From Rhizophlyctis rosea (lineage: Eukaryota > Chytridiomycota > Chytridiomycetes > Rhizophlyctidales > Rhizophlyctidaceae), in the NCBI GenBank assembly GCA_027596075.1, contig JADGJC010000075.1, forward strand, positions 62,001-126,000: a stretch of 64,000 nucleotides of DNA. The letters are read 5' to 3'. A program made the position numbers and the translations under genes. This document shows positions 1 through 13,152 of the stretch, in pieces. Each line of letters starts with the position of its first letter. The first letter of the stretch is position 1. The notes under the pieces are model-generated. The model searched no databases and was not told the origin of the DNA. It was given only the letters and a program-made list of their open reading frames with translations.

Positions 1-1
1 C

Positions 2-496
2 GCCGCCGCTGCGCCCAATCTCCAAAGTCTTAGTGTATTCGTTGATAGTTTTGAGACAGAACGGGTGTATTCCATGACAGATTTCATGCTTCCTAACCTT
101 CGCAAAGTCTCCTGGGAAGGCGATAACTGGGCAGCCTCTCTGCTCACTCTTCCAAGCGCCACTCTTTCCGTCATCAAAGATCTAGACACAGAACTAAGTT
201 GGCCAGAATCATTAGCCGCTTCCATCAGCAAAGTCCTACCTTGCCTTCGCTCGCTCGAAACTTTCACTGTTACTCATGGCAATGGGTGGGAACGGGGCTG
301 GCTGGATTGGAGGGATATTCCTAGCATACAACACCTGAGTCAAGTCATAAGCACCACCTCTACCACGTTACACCATATCAGCCTCCCGGGGACAGCCTAC
401 GATCCTGACGTACTCATCGGGATGCTGCAGAAGAAGCCGAGTCTACGGCACGTGACGCTTTTCATTGCAGAGTCGGACAGACCCACCGGTATCTGA
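2..496 (+). CDS. C-terminal part of an LRR / F-box-like protein (5' end outside window)
   Basis: The frame is open from base 2 with no upstream stop, so this is the 3' end of a gene that starts before the window; it ends at a TGA at 494-496. The translated 165 residues contain spaced leucine-rich segments (PNLQSLSVF, LPNLRKVSW, LPCLRSLETF, KKPSLRHVTLF), the pattern seen in the LRR tails of fungal F-box proteins. No F-box is visible because the N-terminus is missing. The LRR assignment rests only on this pattern; the substrate or partner cannot be told. Confidence 0.5.
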   Translation, partial: AAAAPNLQSLSVFVDSFETERVYSMTDFMLPNLRKVSWEGDNWAASLLTLPSATLSVIKDLDTELSWPESLAASISKVLPCLRSLETFTVTHGNGWERGWLDWRDIPSIQHLSQVISTTSTTLHHISLPGTAYDPDVLIGMLQKKPSLRHVTLFIAESDRPTGI

Positions 497-809
497 GACG
501 GACTTTCCAGGGAATTTCGAGGCGGCGCGAGTTATGGCTGTTACAGGAGCGACTCTTGTAGTATATAGTTTGTTTTGGAAATAATCAATGATTGGCTGCA
601 TGTGTAGCTGCGCCAGGGAGAATAGAAACAACATGTTCCCGTGACCGTGGACGGGACGACCACGACGAGTAAGCAAATTGATTACTCACTTCATTGGTGG
701 GGAAACCTATGCTAACACTATCTGAACAAATGCCTGCTAGGTAGTTGTTGCTTAATTTTGCCAGTTCCACACCTTGATAGGACCCTTGTCGTGATCAAAA
801 CGTGAGGTA

Positions 810-936
810 CCGGGGAAATTGGAAAACAATCACATGGTGTGGTCACCGTGCCATGAAAGCACAGTCATGCTAAATGAAGGGCACAGTTTTGCTCACATCT
901 GTTGCGCTACGAGGGATTGTTTTCCAATTTCCCCGG
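810..936. mobile_element. MITE-like element with perfect terminal inverted repeats and TA flanks
   Basis: Bases 808-831 and 915-938 are perfect reverse complements over 24 bp, including an outer TA on each side. The reading that fits best is a 127-bp non-autonomous element with 22-bp terminal repeats beginning CCGGGGAAATTGG, flanked by a TA target duplication as made by Tc1/mariner-type transposases. The interior (832-914) has no ORF. No second copy was noticed in this window. The rest of 497-1132 holds only this element, the hairpin at 957-984 and presumed promoter sequence. Confidence 0.6.
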
Positions 937-956
937 TAGTACAAATTAGTCAAGCA

Positions 957-984
957 CCAGCCCTCCCGAAACACGGAGGGCTGG
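957..984. other. Perfect 10-bp hairpin upstream of the FUSC-like gene
   Basis: CCAGCCCTCC (957-966) is followed by an 8-nt spacer and its exact reverse complement GGAGGGCTGG (975-984). It lies about 150 bp before the start codon at 1133, so in the promoter or 5' UTR of that gene. It could be a binding site or an mRNA hairpin; nothing else identifies its role. Confidence 0.4.
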
Positions 985-1132
985 CTGGATGGCAAAGGTT
1001 GGGACGTGCATTTCTTCTCCCCATGGTCTTATCATATCCACTGCAATAACCACTTGCTTCTGTTCGCTCTTTTCTCCAATTCTTTCACCATCGCTCCGCA
1101 CAGGGATATGATAGGTCTAGCAACTTGGGGCA

Positions 1133-4100
1133 ATGACCACTTCGCCCCCAAACTCGGTTTTATCCTCGCTATTCGATGGGCCGCCTCCCCCCCCTCCGCG
1201 AACAGAAAGTCTGAGCCAGATCCCTTTGGGAGAAGTAGACAATCATCACCACCTTTCCCACGTCAGCAGTCTAGAGCCTCTCACCCAACGGCTCTCCCCA
1301 ACCGCTAACGATGCACGCGCGTCGCCCGAAACTCTGTTCCCGCCAGTGCGTCCCTCACCTTTACGATCAGATGCCGCCCCAACGTCAAACCCTACGGCCG
1401 CGGGCCCTAAACCGAAACTCAAAAATGGGTTCAGAAAGTTTCGTAGACGGATGACCTGTTTTCGAGCACCCGCTCACCTCCTGCCCCACATCTCGCGCCG
1501 CGGCATCCGCGACGTAACCAAACTAGTGCTAGCTTTCTTGGTTGCATGCCTCGTAGTCCTCATCCGTCCCATCGGCACATTTATAGGCAATTACGCGTTC
1601 ATCGTACCCCTATCCTCGATGTACTTCCCACCCGTAGTCACAGTAGGCGCGATGTTCGAAAACCTGTTTATTGGATGGCTCGGACTGGGCCTGACCGCGG
1701 CCGCGTGTGTCGGAGCGCGTTCTTCCGTTGCCGCTTTCAACTCCCGAGGCTACAGGACAGACTTGGCTCCTGTAATCGTGGCGATATGGCTTTTTGTTAT
1801 CATGTTTGGTTTGGGATGGGTTAGAGCTCGTTACGCGCGTTTGAGCAATCCCTTTGTATTGACTGCTATTCTGGTAATACACCTCAGCGGGATGGGTCAG
1901 TACGATCCTCTGTCAGCCGTTCTAATGCTTGTACAACGACCAGGTCATATATTCTCTAGCTCAGTCATCGACCTATAAAACCGCGGACCTACTCATCATT
2001 TGGTCGTACCTCAAACCACTGTCGGCAGGAGGATTAGTCAGTGTCATAGTAAACTTGCTTTTCTTTCCTGTTACTGCTGGACAAATATTGAGGTGAAGAT
2101 TGCGCTAGTCATGATTCATCACTGCAACATCAAAGCTGTTAGGGGACCCACCTTGACAATGAAACTTTCCAGATCATCAATCTGTCCGGCACTGGACGAC
2201 GCAAACAATCTATTCCGTCTCCTCGCCGGCTCATTTTTAGATTTTGGCATGGGCGGTCAAACTGGTGGGAACGCTGATGCAATAACACGAGCTCAAACGC
2301 AACTGCGCACCTCGCTAGCTAAATTAAAGAAAGCGGAGCGAGATGCAAAGTTGGAGCTTTCCTATGGGTATTACTCGCCGGCTGAGCTAAAGAAAGTTGT
2401 GAACATCCTTGGGTTGATGTCGAAGCATCTCGGGGCTATGGCTTCCTGCGTATTGACGGAACGTCGCTTGTTAAGAAAGATGTCGTCTGCTGTCAGGACA
2501 AGTTCAGAGTCGATGCCGTTGTCTGCGGAGGTGGGTCGAACACGTCGTAGGCCGCTTTCAGACTCAAATCTCATCTACTGTGGGAAATCACTAGCAACTT
2601 GCGCAGCAGCTCAACGAAGATACTCAAAGATCACAGCAAGCGATCCATCGTCTCATGACCGACTTCATCTCTCTTGACATAGACGAAACGGCATCGGAAA
2701 TCGCCTCCGGACTATTTGGCGGCAACAAAAACCTATTCCAACGATTCGTGAGTGGCGTAGCTCCAGCAATGAAAGAGCTGACAGCCACATGTTCACACGC
2801 ATTGGACCGTTTGGCCGAGGACGTAGCCCATACCAATCAGACTAGCCTGCAACAATCGCTAAACAGGGCAACCCCCTCGCGTCGACCGTCCTTAGGCGCA
2901 CCACCCTCCGTCTCGCCCGCAACATTAGAACATATCCTAAATGCCTTGCACGATTTCGACTCCCAACAACGCGCGGACGTTCGAACTTTCTTCCACTCTG
3001 ATGCGGCGGGCACGGTCGTTCAACCGGTGCGAGAAGAGTTTTTCCTAGCCTTCTTCTTTGTTTTTGGGCTGCGCGAATTCGCCCGCCAAGTACACCACCT
3101 GGTAGAGGAGGTCGACGTCCTGAAACGTCGTAGCGAGCGGGGACAACGGCCTAGATTATGGATTCCGCAAGTCGGGTTCTTCAAATGGCTCAGCGCAGAA
3201 CAGGAATTTACAGTAGAACAGAACGCTGCGTCGGCGGAGGACTTGCCGGGTGAAGCGGAGATGAAGACGAGGGTGGAGGGGAAGACGAATACGGCGGATC
3301 ATGCGTTTGTGGGTAGGCGGCTTCGACAAGGGATCACGAAGTTTGCGGCGTGGTTTGGGACTTTGGAGGCGAGGTTTGCTATGAAGATTGCGTGTGCTAC
3401 GGTGGTCATGGGCTTGCCCGGGATTTTGGAAGCACAGTGGTTTCACCAGGGATTGGCGGTGTGGGCTGTTGTAACTGTGAGTGCTGTGTCCTTTGTGTAT
3501 CTGTTAAGCACACGTTTGAAGAACATCAGACATATTGAAAGTCGCATCTTTACTACAGTTGGCTGTTGTTATGAGTCCAACCGTCGGGGCTTCCTTACTC
3601 GTTGGTGCTTTCCGTGTTTTGGGCACACTTTTGGGAGCTGTGTCGGGACTCGTAGTGTGGTGAGCGCGGGTTGCGTGGCATGCGGATTGGAGCAATGCGC
3701 AAAACTAAGGATTCCAAATGTACAGGTTGATCGCACATGGCAACCCATATATCATGAGTGTATGCACTGTCATATGGTCGTATCCGTTTTGGTGAGTTGC
3801 CGTGTTGGTTCGCAAACTTGCACATAGAAGCTCATGCATCAATAATTGTTTGCGGATAAAGCTGGGTCTACTTGAATACTTCTTGGCTTCGTCTGGGTGT
3901 CACGGCTTTATTTACTTATGCTTGTGAGTACTTCTATTCCTGTTCCCAACATGATGGGAACTCCGTCACTAACTCGATTTCTGTTTTCTCACAGTGGTTT
4001 TGGTATGTGTGTTGACTTTGCGGCACGGCGAATGCCCAATCCAGAATGTTTCTGACGGGTCCCTTCCTCCTAGCTTGCTGCCTACACCGCTTCTTTTACA

Positions 4101-5444
4101 CCCGATGGGGCCGATAATATTTACTCTTACGCATGGAAGCGATCTGCATCGATTGTCATTGGAATGATTGCAGCTATATTCTTGAATGTTGTGGTTTGGC
4201 CCTACAAAGCCCGGGGTAAGTGTTTTCTTGTCATCGCGCCTTCGCCACTGAGAAACAGCATTGGCTGACTGTTGCCGTTAGTCCAACTGCGCTTAGGAGT
4301 TTCTAAAACCATCCACAACATCGGCATCCTCTACTCCTCGCAAGCCACCCTCTACATTAGCGCTCCCGACTCGCCAGCACATAAAGAAGCGCTGCGCGTC
4401 TGCCGCATCCGGTCCAAAAAACTCCAATCATCGATGTCCAGCCTCGACGAACTCATAAACCTAACCCACCTCGAATTCCGCCTCTCCTCCCCATTTCCAC
4501 GTCACATATACGCCGACATTCTCCAAAGCCTCCACTCCATCTCGGACCGACTAACATCTATGATCACAATGTCGAGCTGCGGCTTCGGTCACGCTAGGGA
4601 GGAGTATATTTTGGCGGTGGTGAAGTATAGGAAGGACATGTATAAACAGATTTTGTTGTATTTACATGTTTTGGCGACGAGTTTGAGGAGCAAGGTTGCG
4701 TTACCGGCTAGTTTGCCGCCGGCGAGGGTTGCGAGATTGAGGCTGATTGCGAAGTTGCATGCTTTACCGAAGTACTTTGGGAGTGGAGAGGGGATGGAGG
4801 GAGGGGAGGAAGAGGGTGGGGATGGGGTGGGGATGGGAACGGAGGGAGATGGGTTGCCGGCGTTGCCGGAGAGTTCACGGGAGACGGGAGGATACTATAC
4901 GTATTACTTTGCGTATGCGCAGGCAGAAGAGGTATGTGTTTGTTTACATCGATATTTACACATGAGCCACCTCACACACTGTCAACAGGAACTCATCGAA
5001 GAACTCGAGCGCCTAGCGGGTCTAGTGCGCCGCATTGTCGGCCAAGACACATTTGCCACGGAGTTGTTCGAATTGAATGAATTCCGGCATGATGCGTTTT
5101 TAGAAGAAGAGAAGCATGCTCTGTTGGGTGGCGGGAACGGTAGTAGTTTTGGGCACGGCAGTAGCGAATTGCTAAGGAGTGTTAGCCCGGACCCCAACCA
5201 CAACCAAGGGCTTAGCATTCCGAAGCTGCGCGCTTTTTGTTCCGGCTCGGACAGTTCGTCGGTGGTGGATCATAACGGGCAGGGAAGGGTTCGGCACTGT
5301 GATATAGATAGCGGAGGGCATGGATATGGACATGAACGGTCCAAAAGTTCACCTGCAATGACTATGCGTGCGGGTGCGGGGATGCATATACCGGCATTGG
5401 TGATATCTGTGACGGAGGAAATGGAGGGTGAGAGAAATGTGTAG
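1133..5444 (+). CDS. FUSC / aromatic-acid-exporter-like membrane protein (ArAE_2_N + DUF2421)
   Basis: Predicted multi-pass membrane protein of about 1,200 residues, related to fungal BRE4-like and putative ER transporter 6TM proteins. After a Pro-rich tail the first exon has hydrophobic segments starting at VTKLVLAFLVACLVV. About ten introns can be placed: 1896-1959, 2093-2142, 2531-2594, 3477-3558, 3660-3725, 3792-3861, two more before 4075, one ending near 4281, and about 4932-4988. Removing them keeps one frame throughout and restores family blocks such as MSPTVGASLLVGAFRVLGT and the signature AWKRSASIVIGMIAA before WPYKAR. The last 390 residues are the cytosolic DUF2421 region with a Glu-rich helix (ELIEELERLAGLVRRIVG). 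ATG at 1133 is chosen because it opens the first exon. Substrate unknown; the family is named after bacterial aromatic-acid efflux proteins but fungal members are uncharacterised in transport. Confidence 0.82.
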
Positions 5445-5784
5445 CGCGTGTAATAGATTCTTTGAGTTTTTGAATGTCGTGTATGAAAATTTGTTGCAGA
5501 CATGTTGAACCTGTCAAAATTGTCGGCACATGTGGCACAGCACTGATCAAGCAAAATGAAAATGAAAATCCTGTGGCTTTGCCGCACATCGTTTGGAGGC
5601 ACGGGTGATGTGCGATGATGGGCGACCATCAGACGACCATCAACGTCACTCACACACAGCGCAGTCATGGCCCCTCAACATAAGTTGCTCCCTCCATTCT
5701 TGAACTCACTCCTCAAACTTCCAACCGGTGGTAAAAACGCTAGTTATTTTGTTACTACAAAGAAGAATATCACAAACGCCCCAA
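5445..5784. other. Intergenic region, nothing recognised
   Basis: Holds the 3' UTR of the FUSC-like gene and the presumed promoter of the WD40-ubiquitin fusion. The repeated GAAAATGAAAATCC near 5556 is ordinary AT-rich UTR sequence. No RNA gene or repeat was recognised. Confidence 0.3.
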
Positions 5785-8154
<2,370 letters not shown>

Positions 8155-8580
8155 AGGACAATGCAGTTCTATAGTTTTGATTGAAAAATATCAGATTCGT
8201 TTTTTGTTCTGCTTCTGGTGTGGTGTGATCTGTGAAACACATACAGCTGTGACAAACAAACTTATCCATGTCCCAAAATTGAAATCTCCTATGAATGCTA
8301 GAAGCAAACATCAGGCTTTCCATTTCTCTATCATCAGTAATGACTGTCATATAATCAGTTGATTGATCCGCTGATCTGGCTGGCCAAATGCAGTTTTGGT
8401 GGTCAAGGGAGTGGTCCATGTAATGAAAAATTGGTCGAACGCATGGAGTGCCCCAATTGTGCGAGGTCTGAGCGGGATGCTCGGGAGGCAGATTGGACAG
8501 GAAATCAATAAAGCACGCAACAATAAGCAATCAAGAGCAGGCAAAGTGCAAACGAATGTTTCCAGAATTATCACATTGTT
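8155..8580. other. Intergenic region between convergent genes, nothing recognised
   Basis: This 430-bp AT-rich stretch lies between the stop of the WD40-ubiquitin fusion (+) and the 3' end of the disrupted F-box gene (-). It should hold both 3' UTRs. No RNA gene, repeat or plausible coding stretch was seen. Confidence 0.3.
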
Positions 8581-9989
8581 CTACAATAAACCAGATCGCA
8601 ATCCTCGTGGGATACCATGACACACAGTCGGCCCTTTGATATTGTAAGATAACCGCCAGTTGTACCTATTGACACCGCCTGCACCAGTCCTCCTCCCAGA
8701 ATCATCAACAGGATATTCAGTAGTAGTGAACCAATACCCTTCAGAGGAAGCAGGCTCAAACTCCACCCTCTGATAACGCTTCATCTTCGGATCTAAAGCT
8801 ACCAAGATCTGATTATGTTGCCCATCTGATGCATCCGGAGCATATTCCTTCATGTCCGGCATGAACGTGATAATCCGATCCTCCACCGTCGAAACCTCGA
8901 AGGTTGTCTCGCGCCCTTCCGTCCATTGGTGTATGCTTTTGATGAATTGTACAGGAAGTTCAACTTCATGTCTAGCACCTCATAGGCCTGTGCGTGTTCG
9001 AGGAAGATGTTGAACCTGGTGACGGCTTTTACACGTACGCCGGGGGGAAGATGGTGCCGCACTACGCGCTTTTTCCCGACCCAAAGCTTCAAAAGATATC
9101 TGTCGCCCCGGAGGGTTTCCCTGAAGCGAACCCCGATGTTGCTCCCGCGGATCCAGTGACCTCTCGGTCTGCCCTTGCGGTCAAAGTGGGGATTAGGTGC
9201 GCTGGAATGAATGAGCATGTACAGAGGGTACGTTTCGCGTATGGTGATTCCAGGTTGGAGCGGTGGGTAAAGGGTGTTGGATTTGGGTAGGGCGGTGTCT
9301 GTAAAGATCCCGTCGATGACCATAATCTTGTGAATTCCAAAGAATTCGTGTGGGGGTTTCGTTACAAGTACTTGACCCACTGCTTGCAAGCCGTCGATAT
9401 GCAAATCTCCCATTACCGCCCCACGACCGTTGGATGAGATACGATACCCATTACGGGCGGCCGTCAAGTCCCTTACAACTCCGTTGCTTCGACGCATCAA
9501 TGGTGCCATCTGACTGACTCCTCTCACTCTAACCGTCTCCTCTGTATTGTGTCTATGCGATACCCATACGGGACGACCGTGTTCCATAGCTGTGCCTAAA
9601 GGGAATCTATCCTCGGCACGCAACGGCATTTCCCCCGTCCCAATTACATGCATATTTCCAAGAGTCTTCCAAGCCCATTACAAAGTCGTCACATCCCGCC
9701 AGGTCTCCTCCCCGAACCGTTCCGGAAGGCAATCGTCCGGAAATGACCCAAACATCTTTGATTTCCAAACTTGCACCGGGTTCCTATGAATGAGTGCGCG
9801 CCAGACCCTGCAGACGCGCTCACAATTGAGCAACTCGGAGACGGAGAAGGACGGGTGGGAGAAGAGGGTAAGGAGGATGTCGGGGAGGGATGAGAAGGTT
9901 GCTGTAGTGTTCGTGATTACAGCACTAGGGTTGATTCCTGGGTCGGGCGCGCGGTGACGGTGGGGCGAACGGGTGTTGTTTTCACACAC
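8581..9989 (-). pseudogene. F-box protein gene with an in-frame stop and a frameshift
   Basis: Read from 9989 leftwards, the first 103 codons hold an F-box (LPDILLTLFSHPSFSVSELL, then CERVCRVWRALI and VWKSKMFG). A TAA at 9678-9680 stops this frame, yet the same frame continues with WAWKTLGNMHVIG and stays open to 8850. Near 8970 a one-base slip is needed to pass from AYEVLD into HEVELPVQFIK and on to EDRIITFMPDMKEY, ending at 8581. Such proteins pair the F-box with a variable C-terminal region and act as SCF substrate receptors. A 75-nt intron removing the TAA (donor GTAATG just after the Thr codons) is possible, but it does not explain the slip near 8970. So this is either a recent pseudogene or carries an assembly error. 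Confidence 0.55.
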
Positions 9990-11355
9990 AAATGTTGATA
10001 CGACGATAGCAGTTTGGCGACTGTTAGGTATGTTTACGGAGGTCAGGCCTGATCAGGTGCGGGTTCCAAGGACGGGATGAGCGCTTTTGGTAAAATAAGA
10101 TGTGCTCAGGGCTGTGGGAAATTTGAATCGGTTGAGAATTGGGAGTGGTTGGACCTTATGGAGCAGGGGCGCCAATAGCTTTCCTTGCTCCTAGCTAATC
10201 AGCTATTTGATCATGGTTTCGATTGTGGGACCCTGGCGCGCCATTATCCATATCTACTCGCCATGGTGGAATGACTGGAACGGCGAGTTGTGTGTACGTT
10301 CTTAGAGGGAAAAGGAGATGCTACAATGTGAAAACGCTGCCTCAAGTAAATGGCGACAATCTTTCAAGCACGAGGTCAAGAGGAGACGAAGATAATCAGG
10401 AAGTGTGAAGTATGTTTGAAAAGGGATGGTGCAATGTTCATGTGTACCGGTTGTCAGATGGGAAGGCACATAGTGCATGTAGTAAGGAACGCATTGATTG
10501 ACCGCAACATCAATTGTCAGACAGCACTATTTTGCTAGCATGCCCTATATGGTTCTCTCCGATTTGGTAACATTGAATCAAGGAAGAACCGGTGAACCCG
10601 CGGTAAGCAGGAGGTCACGAGGATGCTATAGCTGCGGTCCGTAGCCAAAGAAAGGAACACAGGTGGCGCGAACATTCAAGCAGCAGAAGCCGTAGACCAA
10701 CTCTCATATGGATAGTATACGGCGGTAGCACGGAAGCTGCGAATACAACCCGAGCCCGCAGCCGAGTATTTTCCATACAACAAGTTCCGTAATAATTCAG
10801 CACAAGGGATACATGTATAGGCAGAGCAATGCATAGACAAGTATCTTTACGTTGACATCTCCAAAGCAACTGGTTGAAGTTTCAGCCACGGTCAATGGAT
10901 GCTCTCACACTTTGCTGTTGCAAAGTAATTATCACCAGAGACTGTTCTTTGCAGCACTGCAATCATTCGTGAGCGACGCCAGCGGACATCCATTAAACAA
11001 CGAAGTTGGTGGAAGACTCGGAAGCAAACAGCAACACGCTTGATGCAATCGCCAGTCAAGGACTCAAAATGTTTTGCAATGTATATTTGATTACACAATA
11101 TCTGTTATATACAGCTATCCTGGTGAGTTGAGCAACGGTTGATTCCGAGTTTTTTGTGATTGGTCGGAAGGTATGGGACAAGGTTGTCAAAGGCTTGGTG
11201 GTTCGTGGTTGACATCGAGGTAGCTTCAAGTGCCGGTTTGCATGTCGAAGGAGTTGCGGGGATGGTGGTCTGGACTTACGGAGCGGGTGTAAGGCGGACG
11301 GGAGGTGAGGTAGAGGTATTCGTTGCGCGGTTTGCCGTGGAGTCGAACTCCTGTT
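9990..11355. other. Intergenic region with one possible zinc-finger fragment
   Basis: Between the F-box pseudogene and the first dispersed element the only protein-like signal is the possible MYND half-finger at 10374-10500. The remainder shows no convincing ORF, no tRNA and no long repeat. Confidence 0.3.
10374..10500 (+). pseudogene. Possible MYND-type zinc-finger fragment
   Basis: The frame reads KCEVCLKRDGAMFMCTGC followed by QMGRHIVHV. The C-x2-C...C-x2-C spacing and the Cys-Thr-Gly-Cys context match the first half of MYND fingers. The second half (YC..xCQ..W..H) is not evident, and stops flank the segment, so it is probably a relic or a lone exon. Low confidence. Confidence 0.25.
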
Positions 11356-11755
11356 GTCCCCATCCCCCCGTGGGGAAGGGGGGCCGCTATGTATAAGCTG
11401 GGGGCTGTTAGCGATTGAAACTTGGTCGGATGGCACCGTTGCTGGCCATCTTGGCAGAGAAGCAGACTATCACTTAACTGTTTGCATAGGTTATGGTGGT
11501 GGGGGCCTACAAAAGGGAGGAATTGGGTCAGTAAGGTGTTTCTGATTCCGATCGGCACACATCGCTCCATATGCAGGCAGCCGCGACACGTTGTCCAAAA
11601 AGGAACATAGTTTAGGCGGGTCATTGGTGCCCCCTCACGTCGGTTCCACGCGACGTCGAGGTCAAGAGGAATCCATGACACTCCCGGGAACTCACGCTGA
11701 TACTACTGTGCTATTTTCTCGAACCCAAATCAAATCTGATACTTATCGGGAAAGA
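11356..11755 (+). repeat. Dispersed structured element, copy A
   Basis: First of five related non-coding elements. Blocks in order: a C-run/G-run 5' region; CCGCTATGTATAAG near 11385; a hairpin around GGATGGC/GCCATC (11428-11450); CACTTAACTG near 11472; GGCCTACAAAAGGG near 11506; the core GCAGGCAGCCGCGACAC at 11573 followed by TCCAAAAAGGA (11594-11604); GGTTCCACGC near 11641; and a terminal GATACTTATCGGGAAAG. Spacers between blocks differ in sequence but little in length, and no reading frame is shared among copies, so this is not coding. It lies 1.4 kb upstream of the first CK1-like gene, same orientation. Confidence 0.65.
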
Positions 11756-12245
11756 AGTTTCGTCAACACATGTATGCACTTCATACGAGTATTCATATGA
11801 GCGGAGAGTTGCAGAACGGTTTTACGGAGAGTTTTGCTGAGATGACTGGTGCTGATATTTTGAGACGACGTAAGAGCGCGGGCAAAGTGAATCGAAGAGA
11901 ACTTGCGAATCGTTGGCAGGGCGGGGGAAAGACTGGTATTCGTGGGTTGAAGGGGGACTTGAACTCATGGGGGAGATGGGTGCTCATGTGAGGATGTTTC
12001 CGGCCATCGTTTTTTGAACGACTTTGACTTGTGCATCACAAACAGTACATCTCGTGAATGTCGACCCCGATTGTCAAAGACCGTGAAATGTGATGCGCAA
12101 GCTGATGGGATTGGCTTGGGCCTAAAAGTAGTCTCTGTGCCACTGAGATTACATAATTTGCGGTCAGCAACATGACACCACCGCGCGTAAGCATCTCATC
12201 TGATTCTCAAGATTTCCGGCCCATCCGAGTGATCCCAGTAATCCC

Positions 12246-12396
12246 AGGCGGGAGTGCCCAACTCCTCAACTCACTGATATGTTGAGAAACCTGCCCAACG
12301 TAGTCAACGTCTCAGTGTTGACACACTCAAGGAGTCATTGAGAGAGTTGAGAGGTCATGAGGCCAACGATCAACATATGATATGTCACTCCCGCCT
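12246..12396. repeat. Nested inverted repeat (foldback, MITE-like)
   Basis: AGGCGGGAGTG (12246-12256) pairs exactly with 12386-12396, and ATATGTTGA (12277-12285) pairs exactly with 12370-12378. Between them, CTCAACT-rich and AGTTGAG-rich stretches pair imperfectly. The whole 151 bp can therefore fold back on itself. No coding potential; a decayed miniature transposable element is the simplest reading. Confidence 0.4.
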
Positions 12397-12970
12397 CCCA
12401 GCCACTCCAGCCCTCCCGCTTTCCCTTCTTTCTCCCTCTTTTGGACGTGGCGCATTGGCTGGCAGCCTGGCACAAGGGGACAGCGCGTCCAGTGGTTCAG
12501 ACATGGCGCAGCACACTTTCAACGCTGGGAATGTTGCCACTGGCCAGTGGGAATCACGATTCATAGGCCAGCGCGTGTCAACCCTTTCCCTTGGCACCGG
12601 CGTTAGTTTTGCGTTCACAGCACCTATGTCGGCTAATTTGCGTTTGGGATCGAGGACTAGTACCAACGAACACTTGTTGAAAACTAACCTGACATAAACG
12701 GTGACACACTGCTCACTGTGGAACTAGCGTATCCATAACACATCAGGGGTAAGCATTCAGTAGCTGTGACACTTTCTGCACCCTGGACGCTCGGTGTACG
12801 CCAAGCATCGAGGCCCATAGGCATCACCTTCAGAAATTGATTGTCAGACAAATATTGAAGCCGAGAGCTTTTGAATTCGTTGAGCTTCTTCCGACCTGCA
12901 AACGGCAGACATATTCTTCAGGCGGACCCCATAACTGACGACCGATTTCACAATGTTTGCGCAGGCTCAC

Positions 12971-13115
12971 ACTTTGCAACCGACGTAATCTTCCCCACAC
13001 CCACTTCGACCATAACACATTTTGCATGGGCCAATACCTCGCAACCGTCGCAATCCCCTCCACACCCACTTCGAACACAACGCACTTTGCGTAGACTTGT
13101 ACCTCGCAACCGACG
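12971..13115. repeat. Imperfect ~65-bp tandem repeat in the promoter of CK1-like gene 1
   Basis: The string CAACCG[AT]CG recurs at 12977, 13042 and 13108. Each of the first two is followed by a C-rich stretch, ACACCCACTTCGA and a CATTTTGC/CACTTTGC block. That gives about 2.3 units of roughly 65 bp, ending some 40 bp before the proposed start at 13153, so it lies in the promoter or 5' UTR. Confidence 0.6.
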
Positions 13116-13152
13116 CTATCTCCTCCTCCTTCCACACAAACCCACACAACTC

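Larger units (their letters stand above)
11756..13152. other. Region between element A and CK1-like gene 1
   Basis: Holds the foldback repeat at 12246-12396 and the tandem repeat at 12971-13115. Apart from these there is a short open stretch (11770-11991) with no recognisable product. The last 200 bp are the presumed promoter of the CK1-like gene. Confidence 0.35.

Noticed and set aside
11735..11755. U1 snRNA-like ATACTTATC at the end of the dispersed element
   Set aside because: U1 starts with ATACTTACCTG at its 5' end. Here the motif is at the 3' end of the element, differs after seven bases, and no Sm site or U1 stem-loops follow.
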